Source: Austropuccinia psidii (Eukaryota; Basidiomycota; Pucciniomycetes; Pucciniales; Sphaerophragmiaceae). From it: a stretch of DNA of 64,000 nucleotides. Position numbers and translations under genes: made by a program. The stretch lies in assembly GCA_023105745.1 (NCBI GenBank), contig JALGQZ010000007.1, positions 52,805,569 through 52,869,568 on the forward strand, in the 5' to 3' direction. Below are positions 44,665 through 54,224 of this stretch, in pieces; position 1 is the stretch's first letter; each line of letters starts with the position of its first letter. The notes under the pieces were generated by a model that saw only the letters and a program-made list of their open reading frames with translations, was not told the DNA's origin and searched no databases.

Positions 44665-45018
44665 TGTCAAAAAACAAAAGCCATAATGAGCTGAGGTTAG
44701 TCAATCCTAGCCTAAAAACACTATCTGCCACAGTCAGTGTAACATAGCATCAGCAACTTACTCTGACCTTACATCCATAGCCCAAACAACACAAAGTATG
44801 GAAAGCTAATAGTCCGTTGAGTATGCCTGGGTACAAATGTGATCATATGCCAAAGATATAAGAACACTATCAAAAGACATCCAGGAGGATGTTGGCAAAA
44901 AGGGGGAATTGAACAATTATCATTATATAATAAATACTAAATTCATCTTACAAATTTTACCTAATTGCTGACAATTATCTTTTGTAATTTACCCTTAAAA
45001 TACATTTGTGTTCTATAA
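44665..45018 (+). repeat. 3' LTR of element E
   Basis: 354 bp starting TGTCAAAAAAC. Confidence 0.88.
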
Positions 45019-45023
45019 AGGCC

Positions 45024-45085
45024 TGTGGGAGCTCAGAAGGTTGACAGTATGTGTAAACAATTACACCTCAAGAATCAAGGAGGAG
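45024..45085 (+). pseudogene. Last codons and polypurine tract of element G
   Basis: It resumes after E and contains TTACACCTCAAGAATCAAGG, matching F's LHLKN-stop end. The stop there is CAA in G. AAGGAGGAG directly precedes the 3' LTR. Confidence 0.75.
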
Positions 45086-45802
45086 TGTCAAAGTAAGGAG
45101 GAAAGAAGAGGTAGCTCAACGGTAGTGATTGCTTTTGGGTAGAAGATCATTCTTCCCCCTTGACATGCCTACTGGTCATGACCATCAACTTCAAACTGCT
45201 TTTTCCTACTTAGGTAATCTAACGATAGTATTGAATAAGGAAAGGGATGTCATGTTGAGGATCAATAGAAGCAAATTCACCTAGAGTTTCTAGCAATTAA
45301 TTTTTTTCAAGTATCTATCTTTCAATCCACTCATGCTTACATTTAATCAATCATATTCAGGAAGTTATCACTCAGGAGGAGCAATAAGGTATTGATTACA
45401 CTTATTGTCTGAGAGTAGTATAGTCTTTAATGGGTTTTTTATTATTTCCAAATTACAAGGGCATTTGTTCTTCTAGCTCTATCTGATTCTCACATATAGA
45501 TAGATAAACTGTCCTGCCAGTTGATAGGTAAATATGAGTGATGGTCTTGTGTCCGACTAATTTACCCACTCACTAATACTGTTTAATGGTATTGTCACAG
45601 GCTTAGCTGTTGAACCTCCAAATACCCTTCATAGGTATATATATACATTAAGTAGTTGAATAGTTAAAACAGGTATATCCGTCTATGCGCTTTGGGACAT
45701 GATATACAATACTTACTGTGTTTTTCTGTTAGCTGCTCTTACTGCTACTGTTTTTTATTGAGTTAAGAAAAGCAATAAACATCTTAAACTAAAGCTCTTG
45801 CA
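45086..45802 (+). repeat. 3' LTR of element G
   Basis: 717 bp and uninterrupted, starting TGTCAAAGTAAGGAGG. It allows the shattered 5' LTR to be reassembled. Confidence 0.93.
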
Positions 45803-46277
45803 CATTAGACTTGTTATTAAAGATGCTTTCTTTCTGATCCATTGAGAATTTTTTAAACACTCAAGCATAAGCTGATTGATCTTCCAACAGATCATTGTCA
45901 TTTTGGTGATTGAAGTCGAGTGTGCCTAATTGTTGTGGAATACATCATTATGTTTGGGACAACTTGAGAGAATTCAAATTGAACCTAATTAAGGAAGCAC
46001 CAAATATGTGACATTTGAGTTGCCACATATTTCCTGCTACCCAACCAATGGTCTATCAGCGAAGAAAAAAGTTCAACTATCTCTTGTGATTAGTTTCTGT
46101 ATGTATCGGTCAGTTGTAAAGTCCAAGTTGGAAATAAAGATAATGAAATTCGGAAGATGACCATGATATTGAAAATAGCGATCAAGACTGATCTGCTATA
46201 GTAGTTTACATCACTCTTGCTAAAATACGAGTGGTAGACAGTTTTTGAAGAAAATGTTTTACAGCGAGTATTTTCTG
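45803..46277. other. Host downstream flank, with a possible old LTR scrap
   Basis: Begins with CATTA, the right copy of G's target duplication. No gene is visible. Near 46165-46200 the text ATTGAAAATAGCGATCAAGAC resembles the LTR start of the B family (TTGAAAATAGCAATCAAGAC), so part may be a decayed LTR. Confidence 0.5.
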
Positions 46278-46363
46278 TGATAAGAGTACAAGAAAGCGAT
46301 TAACATAATAAAGTTTGTTTACAACGAAAAGTGATAGCTATCTAGGAGTGTTATTGTTCCCTC
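46278..46363 (-). repeat. Old H-family LTR, outer part
   Basis: TGATAAGAGTACAAG resembles H's TGTTAGAGTACAAG. It continues after H at 51232 to about 51331, with TAGTAAGAGCACA, AAGATCACTACATGATT and CAACAACAGCAATA in the same order as in H's LTR. H therefore inserted into a diverged relative of its own LTR. Confidence 0.6.
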
Positions 46364-46742
46364 TGTTAGAGTACAAGTGTGATTGAGAGTGAATTGCAAA
46401 AAGATGACAGCTCGTAATCAAGTACAATTTGCAAGAAAGTATTTATTAAGTTTATATTTTATAGAATGGTGACTCTCCAGTAGTCGATGCCCCTTTCTAC
46501 TTTCTATCACAAGGGATGTATTTATAGTAAGAGCACACATGTTTGGTAGAGATCACTGTGTGATTCTCTAGTCATTGTTTGACAACAGCAATAGACTGTA
46601 GTTTCTGCCATGTTGGTGAATTAGGTCTGTAGGCATGTATCAGAGTTAGTTTCTGATCTATGCCTTGCTGCCTACGGCAGTTTTGGGTGTTTTGGGCTGA
46701 GATGGAACTAACCTTAGTTCTTGGTGGCTTTGTTTTTCAACA
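46364..46742 (-). repeat. 3' LTR of element H
   Basis: 379 bp, partner of 50827-51226. A 21-bp difference near 51075 accounts for most of the length change (AACTGTAGTTTCTGC block). Confidence 0.9.
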
Positions 46743-49700
46743 CCCCCCCTCAATCCTAGCCTCAAAACTCCCAGGGCCTCAAGGGCCCTATGTAAGGTTA
46801 ACTTCGGCACTGCTTTGGTTAAGAAATCTGCTAGCATGTCCAATGTTGGTGTGTAGCTAAGCTCAATGAGCTGATTTTTTATTGCCTCTTTTACGAAGTG
46901 GAGTTGGATTTCCACATGTTTCATCCTCTTTGTGTTGAGGTTGCAGTTGCCGTTGGCAGTTTTGATGCAACTTTGATTGTCTTCCCACACAGTGATAGCA
47001 TTGTTAAAGTGGAAGATGTCTGCTTCCTGGCACCATTTTTGGAACCAAAGTAGCTCTGAGGTAAGATCACAGAGCAATTTATATTCTGCTTCAGCAGTGG
47101 AAATTGATACCAATGGCTGTTTTCTGGTTTTCCAGCAAATCAAGCAGCCATGTAGTTGTGCTAGGTACCCTGAGGTGGACCGTTGCGTTAGGCGGCAATT
47201 GCCCCAGTCAGCGTCTGCAAAAACAATCAAACCTGGATTGAATTTTTGATTGTAATATAGTCCTAATTCTTGTGTTCCACGCAATTATTTGAGGATTTGA
47301 AGAAAGGCCTTCCAGTGCCGTATACCAGGTTTTTCCAGATACTGCAATAGACTGCTTACTGCATGTGACAGCTCTGGATGAGTTGCAGTGCTTAGGTAGT
47401 TGATGCTACCAACTGCGCTTCTGAAGTTGATACCTTAGTTTTCGAATGCTTCCTTCTTGTCGTCGGTTGCCGGTGAGAGATATTAATTAGGCACAAGGGG
47501 AGTGCCGACGGTTTGACAGTTCTGCATACCGTAGAGATCTAGCAAAGAATCAACAAAGTGTTGTTGATAAAGAGTGATACAACCATCCATCTGATGGATT
47601 TTTACTCCCAAGAGAAGTTCAGCTGGACCAATGTCTTTAATGCTGAATTCTTTGTCGATTTCTTCCTTAAACTGCTGGACATTTTTTTCAAAGATAGCCA
47701 TGTTGTCAACATGGACATAAATCAATAAGGCATCAGGGTGTTTCCGATGGAATACACAGGGATTTAGCTTGCATGCGTTAAAGCCAACACTATGCAGCCA
47801 GTCCTTGGGACGATTTTACCAGGCCGGGGGAGCCTGTTTGAGGCCGTATATGGCCTTTTTTAGCCTTAGGCAATATTTCTGTCGATCAATCTCCAGACCC
47901 TGAGGAATGGACAAGTAAACTGTTTCTGTCAAAGAGGCATTCAGAAAAGCACTCTTTACATCTATCTGATGGAAATCTAAACCATTAGCACATGAGTGAG
48001 AAATCAGTGCTCTCAAGGAATTTAATTGCCCCATTGGAGCATATGTTTTATCAAAATCTACGCCTGGTGTCTGAGTGAATCCTTGTGCACAAAGGCGTGC
48101 TTTGTGCTCCACAGTTTGATGAAGATGGTCCTTTTTTAGCTTAAATACCCATGTTGTACCTACCAACTTGTAGTCACTTCCAAGGTCCACAATGTCCCAT
48201 ACCTTCAATTCATTCATAGACAGAAGCTCTCTTTTTATGGCATTTGTCCATTTCTCCTTGTCTTTACATTGTAAGGCAAGCCAATATGTTCTTGGGACAG
48301 TGGTGGATGTCGTGATAAAGGTTTTTGCCCTTCTCAAATAAGGGAGAATGTGGATTGAGTCTACATTGGAGGTGATCAGAGTAGGATGACGTGGACCAAG
48401 GACTTTAAGACAATGTGTCCTGTTGTTGGTCCTTGGCTGCTGTTGATTGGGAAAATCTCCAAGATTCACCAGATCATTATTGACAGCAGGAAGAGTAGGG
48501 CTGTTGAGAGTAGAAACAGATTCAATGGATGAATATTCAGGTACCTCAGAGTGGTCAGAGCGGCGATTTTCCACTGTTTTTGTGTCAGCTGAAGTTGAGT
48601 TTCCAGTTGGTTCTGTGAGGAGGCTGGCACCTTGCTTTGTGTATTCATCCTCAATTCTCCAGTTTGGTGATCTTTTCCCTCCCGCTACAATTGGAAAAAC
48701 GTTTTTGTTGAAAGTAACATTTCTGGTGACAGCAAATTTTCAGTCAGAAAGTCTCAAAATTTGGTACGCTATATTACCATTCTCAAAACCAAGAAGAACC
48801 CCTTCTTGTCCAGAGGGGGCCAACTTCCAGTCCCATTTTCTTTTAAGACTATGGAATATAGCCTGACATCCAAAGGTTCAAATTCTTGTCAGCTTGAAAG
48901 AGGAATTAGTCCAAAGGAAGTGGGGAGATTTGTTTCCTCTTGATGCAGTAGGTGATAAATTGGAAAGAAAGATGGCGGTGCTTACCGCTTCTGCCCAATA
49001 CCAATTGGGCAAGTTGGAGTGGTTCAAAAGGCAGCCAGCCTTTCCAGAACCGTACTGTTTGCCCTTTTGGCAAAGCCATTATGTTCTGGTGTTTCCGGAG
49101 GTGAGAAGATGTGAACAAATCCACACTTGGTGGAGAGGTCCTCAAATTTCTGATTAAGGAATTCACCTCCTCTGTCAGACACTAGTTTTTTTATCTTTCT
49201 ATCATGGTGATTCTCCATGTAGTTTTTAGCAACCATGAACTGATCAAAGCTCTTGGATTTCTTTGCAAGAAACCTAATTATTTTGTACGAAGTGGCTTGG
49301 TCTACAATAGTAAGTAGGAAGCAAGAGCCAGATACTGATTCCAGAGTAATGGGTCCCACTCAATCAATGTGTATGGTATCCAAAGGGTACTTAACTGGTT
49401 CAAAATGATGGAGAAAGGGAAGTCAACAACATTATTTGGTTTTGCAGGTTAGACAAGAGTGATTTGAATCAGGTAGGCCAAAGCTTTTCAGCACAGTACA
49501 TCCAGGATGTCCTAGACAACAATGCCAAAGATTTGCGTCGACAAAGGTGAGTAGTGTTTTGGGGAACTCATATGTGATGTACATCAGTCTATCACGGATT
49601 TCTCCTTCAAGAAATATTTTTCCTTTAGAACTGGGAGAAAAAAGGTTATCTTTTTGTTGAATGGTTAGCTGGTCCTTGAACAATTATAGCATGCTAATCA

Positions 49701-50769
49701 GGTTAAATTTTAGTTTGGGCACGAAAAGACAGTTCTCAAGTTTAAGTACTTTGCCATTGCACTTGAGTTCTGTGTTACCTATTCCAAGAGCTAGGAGACT
49801 ACTCTGTGAGTCTCCTGTGGCAACTTTGGATGTGATATTTTTAAAGGAGTTGGGAAAGAACTCAGGGGCATTGAACATGTGGTGAGTAGCACCACAATCA
49901 ATTATGACTTGATTGCACATAGGAGACATTGCGCCTCCTATTGTTGTCAGGACCTGGGCTATAGAAAGGTAAGACCTAGGATTATTTTTATGTTTCTTTT
50001 CTTGTCGAGAGGGCCTTAAGTGTGGGTTTTTGGCCCAACAGTGTTCCTTTTTGTGTGTGGTACATCTGTTGTTGTGTTTACCATTACTGCAGTAGAAAAT
50101 TATCTTGTGCGGTTCCTCAAAGGAGGTAATCAAGGAAGAGGAGTTGCTCTCCTTTTTTGCATTGGGACTGTTACTGTGGTTGATATGGCTAGCAAAATTT
50201 TGAATTAGTGACAGTATTATCATGGGCTTTTCAATTATATCTTTGTTGAAAGTGAGGGTCTCAACAAACTGGCTTAAGTGGGGATTACCTCCTGGCTTTC
50301 CCAGCAAGGAGTATGAAAGAAGTTTGTTTGGAACCACAATGCTGACTGCCTCTAACTCCATCATGAGTTTTCGACAGTTATTGATGTAGTTCTGTAGGTT
50401 CCCATTGTAGAAACAGCATTGCCAATCAATCCAGACTTGTCCTCTGTTTATGGCGCGTTTGGAGGCATGCTGTTCTGAGATCTTCATCCAAAGTAGGTGT
50501 GAATTTTTGATAGTTTCAGAGTTGACTACCTCTCGGAGTACTCTTTTGGTGATTCTGATGGTGATCAGGTTGATAGCTTCAAAGCTTGCCTTTTTCCATT
50601 TGTTAATGGAACTGGTTGAGGTATCATTAGGTTGAGAGTTTTTGCAGACGTTGAGTAGATCTCTGGATCTTAAGTGAATTTTCATTCTCATCTGCAAGTG
50701 GCCGTAGTTTGTCCCATAGAGCACGGGTATGGTAGAGATGTCTTTGATGTCTAATGTTTTGTTATTTAT
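46743..50769 (-). pseudogene. Degraded Gag-Pol of copia element H
   Basis: The expected start codon at 50767-50769 reads ATA, where E has ATG, so initiation is lost by a G-to-A change. Gag is otherwise open from there through 49684 and holds YCSNGKHNNRC..H..CW near 50040-50100 and the protease DCGATHHMF near 49880-49905. After a stop near 49684, pieces of pre-integrase (49432-49683) and integrase (49024-49359, with SDRGGEFLNQ and TPEHNGFAKRAN, so AER is AKR) follow. The linker and reverse transcriptase are at 47816-48574. The active site near 47700-47717 reads YVHVDN, the second Asp being Asn as in E. RNase H is 46658-47284, with ADADWGN intact, running slightly into the LTR. Confidence 0.88.
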
Positions 50770-50812
50770 TTTAGTACTCTACTTTTTGAAGTTATAAATT
50801 CAAAGAGACAGT

Positions 50813-50826
50813 CAAGACTGTAAATC
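50813..50826 (-). promoter_or_regulatory. Primer binding site of element H (half-tRNA-Tyr type)
   Basis: On the minus strand GATTTACAGTCTTG directly follows the LTR. Confidence 0.75.
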
Positions 50827-51226
50827 TGTTATAGTACAAGTGTGATTGAGAGTGAATTGCAAAAAGATGACAGCCTGTAATAAAGTACAATTTGCAATAA
50901 AGTATTCATTAAGTTGATATTTTATAGAATGGTGACTCTCCAGTAGTTGATGCCCCTTTCTACTTTCTATCACAAGGGATGTATTTATAGCAAGAGCACA
51001 CATGTTTGGTTAAGATCACTGTGTGATTCTCTAGTCATTGTTTGACAACAGAAATAGACTTTAGTTTCTGCCATGTCAACTGTAGTTTCTGCTATGTCGG
51101 TGACTTAGGTCTGTAGGCATGGATCAGAGTTAGTTTCTGATCTATGCCTTTCTGCCTACAGCATTTTTGGTTGTTTTGGGTTGGGATGGAACTAACCTTA
51201 GTTCTATGTGGCTTTGTTTTTCAACA
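50827..51226 (-). repeat. 5' LTR of element H
   Basis: 400 bp; reads TGTTATAGTACAAG..TTTTTCAACA on the plus strand. Confidence 0.9.
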
Positions 51227-51326
51227 CTCTCTAGCTTCCCATCATAAGCTAATCTATTAATAGTAAGAGCACATCCATTCTGATTAAGATCACTACATGA
51301 TTGTGTTGTCATCATTCAACAACAGC

Positions 51327-51423
51327 AATATGTGAATTTAAGAAAGCTTAACAAAGAGAAAGGCACTATCACAGATAGATAAGATTGCATAAACATAGCA
51401 AACAGAAATATGAGGGACCCCCC
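51327..51423. repeat. 97-bp partial duplication next to the K LTR
   Basis: TGTGAATTTAAGAAAGCTTAACA at 51327 is repeated, with few changes, at 51424 and stays similar for about 60 bp (GAGAAAGGCACTATCACAGATAGATAAG). Confidence 0.75.
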
Positions 51424-51707
51424 TGTGAATTTAAGAAAGTTTAACAGAGAGAAAAGCACTATCACAAATAGATAAGGAAGAGGAAATACAACATAAGTTT
51501 GTTGAGGTATTTATACTCAACAAACACACAAGCGTATTTGTGATAGTAAGTACAAAAGAAAATCTGCCTTAGCTCCACGGTGATGACTACAAGGAAATAG
51601 ATTAGCTATCTATAACAAGATCAGCAATGGAATTGTCATTGATCATCATATTAAGAAAAACTACTTTAGTAATTGTAATACCACGGAAACTCTTTCTGAT
51701 CTTGACA
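51424..51707 (-). repeat. 3' LTR of copia K
   Basis: Plus-strand reading TGTGAATTTAAG..CTTGACA, about 284 bp. On the minus strand it starts TGTCAAGATCAG and is preceded by an AAGCATAAGGGCG purine-rich run. The partner LTR is not in the window. Confidence 0.6.
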
Positions 51708-52305
51708 CGCCCTTATGCTTGTTTAGGCAATTAGATTAATTTCTTTACAAAATTTTTCATGTTTTAGTCATCCAAGTCCCTTGGTGAGTATATCTGCCCA
51801 CATTTCATGTGTGGCAATATAATTAACTAAAAGTTTCTTATTTTAATAGTGTCTCAGATCCAATTCATTCAAAAGTTGATATGATGGGTACGGTAATGAT
51901 ATAGAGGATTTTTGCAAAGAGCAATGGCCCCTTGATTATCACACCATAGCTCAATAGGCATAGTGATTTTGAAGTCTTTGACCAAGTTCTCAAGCCATAA
52001 TAAGTCTTGCAATAACTCTGACATGGATCTTAATTCCAATTTGGTTGAGGATAAAGCAGCAATAGGTTGTTTTTTAGATTTCCACCAGATTAGCCCCCCT
52101 AAATTAATCCCATATCCAGAAAAAGATCGTCCATTTTAGTTGTTTCCCCAATCTGAGTCTGAGAAGCCTTCCATACTTTTTGGAGCAAGAACTCCTCCCA
52201 AAACCAAGCAATAATGTTTAGTTCCTTGAAAATATTGCAAGACTCTTTTGAAAGCAAAAACATGCTCATTTGAGGGTCTTTCTAAGAACTGAGATAAAGC
52301 GGAAG
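51708..52305 (-). pseudogene. Copia K, RNase H remnant
   Basis: Minus-strand frame from the J junction downward: YTSALSQFLERPSNEH, then FSDSDWGNN and a stop, GYGINLGG, WWKSKKQP, LSSTKLE, WCDNQGAIAL and a degenerate C-terminus near 51770 (MWADILTKG). This is the C-terminal half of a copia RNase H from a clade different from A-H. Everything upstream is beyond J. The stop after WGNN is TAA. Confidence 0.8.
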
Positions 52306-54224
52306 TGTAAGATTTGACTATGAAACTCATGATAATATTACTATTAATCAACAGTACTATGTTTGTTCTTATGAAATATAATAATAAAATATTATTATAA
52401 CCACAATTAAATAATTACACAATTATTTCTTTCACGCTTTAAACACTACTAGTGATTTTAACAGTGAGCAAGTAATTGTGTACAAGAATCAATCACAAGA
52501 AGATTTTAATAATAAAACTTCTTTTATTAAAATAATAAAATTATTTTAATATATAATTATCTTTTGCAAGAATAGTTATAATGATAATTCTTGAAGAAAA
52601 CTAATTTTAGAGAAAAACTTTAAGAATTAAAAATAAATCACTCACCAATATTCCAAAGAGCTTATTGAAAGATAAGATAGAGAGATTTGACGTAGAATTG
52701 TGGAATTTAAGGATCAACATGAATTCATAACAGTATTACAACAATATATAGTTGGATTCTATGATTTCACGTCTTTCTGACTGATTCTGAAAGATTCAAA
52801 ACACTTAAGAATAGCTAAAACTAATACTTACTTTGTTGGTAATAATGGTTTAAATGAATAATAAGATGATGATTGGAAAAAACAGCAAGAGGAGGCCTCT
52901 TTTAAGTCAACAACAGCTCACAGAGGCGTGCCATGGAGTAAGCCAAAAAACAAGTGAGTGAGAAAACAATAAACCTTTTTGGATTATTGATTGCATCCTC
53001 TGTTGTCACGTAAGATTATCATAATTACTTTATTGATGCTTTTATGTGACTACCAACCCCAATATGGTTAAGAATAAAAGGAGTAACATCTGTAAATCTT
53101 CTTTTATTCCAAAATAATCATTAATTTCTCAAATTTATAAATTTATTAGCAATTTCATCGCAGGTTGTAATTACTGTGAATTTTTGAAGATTCAGTGTTT
53201 CACGTAGAATAGTCAAAAATTGACTGTAAGTAAAACTTTGAATTTTACTAGTAAAACTGTAATTCTTTTTGGTTTAACCATAGATAATACAGTTCTCCAT
53301 TAGTCCTGAAAGTTTCAGAAAGATTAATTAAAAATTGTATATTTAATGAATTTTTGAAGTTTTTACCTCATTTCTACATAGAATTGCAAATATCAGTGTT
53401 TCACTGGTTGCTATGAGGTAAATCAATGGATACAAGTCCAAAAAGGGTTTTAATTATTCTTTTGAGGTTTATCCATGGAAAATCATTAAGAATTTACATG
53501 GTTACAGGAGTCTAAGGAGCTCTTTACCTCCTTGGCATGTCAAAATAGCAGGTTATTTGCTATTTTCTTAAGATTTACCGTAGTTGTAACATGGTAACCA
53601 AGTTCCCAAAGAGTTTTAGTTTACCAATTAGGCCAAGATCAGCCATGGATCCAAGCTTTGGAGCTGTCCACGCCTCTGAGGCCTCAGAAGTTGGGTACCC
53701 AGGCTCTCTTTGATGTCTTTTGTCCCCCTTGCCTATTTTTCACGTAAAAATAGAATTTTAAGCTTAAAGTGAGATATCCACTATGGGTGTACCAAAAGTC
53801 CATGTAAGAATACCATGATATTAAGTGCTCAAAAAATGCATAACACTATTCTTAGTGTATATGTAACATGGGATTTCTGACATTCCCATTATTTTGGCAT
53901 GAAATTAAGAAAAACAAAAATTTTCACGGATCTTTTATGTGGTATTGATGATGGCATTGAAGTATTTTCCAATTTACCACCTCAAAGATTTAATTTGAGC
54001 TTATTCACTCTATGGAGCTACCCTAGGTGAATTTTTGTGTAGAATAGAAATCTGGACTTAAATTCATGGATTGACTTACTCAATAAAAGTTATTCATCTT
54101 TTCTGAAATCAAAAATGATGAATTTTGGATATATGCATGACTTATGAGTTATGCATAATTCAAAATTTATTTTTAAGATAATTGTGGCCTATTTGGGTAT
54201 GTAAAACATACCTCAAGGTTCACA
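52306..54224 (-). repeat. 3' LTR of gypsy chromovirus J
   Basis: 1919 bp, TGTAAGATTTGACTATG..AAGGTTCACA on the plus strand. On the minus strand the LTR start TGTGAACC follows a purine tract (TTTTTTGGTGGGAGGTAA, 54225-54242), which fixes polarity. It is diverged from the solo LTR at 29894-31830, but the ends match. It cuts K's RNase H at 52305. Confidence 0.85.

Larger units (their letters stand above)
34659..45018 (+). mobile_element. Copia element E carrying copia F
   Basis: Inserted near the end of G's Pol. Target duplication AAGCC/AGGCC (34654-34658, 45019-45023), one mismatch. LTRs are 34659-35027 (369 bp) and 44665-45018 (354 bp). They start TGTCAAAAAACAAAAGCC (TTTC in the 5' copy) and end TTCTATCA (TATAA in the 3' copy). 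The primer site GATTTACAGTCTTG is at 35028-35041 and the polypurine run GTGAGGGGGA lies before 44665. LTR and protein similarity make H its closest relative here. Removing F leaves about 4.8 kb. Confidence 0.9.
13175..45802 (+). mobile_element. Copia element G, split by four nested insertions
   Basis: G's own DNA is 13175-13183, 18240-18570, 23297-26487, 33424-34658 and 45024-45802, about 5.5 kb in all. It is interrupted by B (13184-18234), C (18571-23291), D (26488-33418) and E (34659-45018). Its 5' LTR reassembles from three pieces (9 + 331 + 378 = 718 bp) and matches the intact 717-bp 3' LTR (45086-45802). The LTR starts TGTCAAAG and ends CTCTTGCA. The outer target duplication is CGTTA/CATTA. 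The primer site TGGTAGCAAGAG is of tRNA 3'-end type and differs from A, B, D, E and H. Coding capacity is broken. G must be older than B, C, D and E. Confidence 0.92.
46364..51226 (-). mobile_element. Copia element H, full-length, decayed
   Basis: 4863 bp on the minus strand. LTRs are 46364-46742 (379 bp) and 50827-51226 (400 bp). Target duplication CCCTC/CTCTC (46359-46363, 51227-51231), one mismatch. The LTR (minus strand) starts TGTTGAAAAACAAAG, close to E's TGTCAAAAAACAAAAG. The primer site is 50813-50826 and the polypurine run GGGGGGG (minus) lies beside 46742. Confidence 0.92.

Noticed and set aside
45803..46277. Continuation of the secreted-protein gene beyond element G
   Set aside because: No in-frame continuation or acceptor with coding sequence was recognised. 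It is treated as flank.
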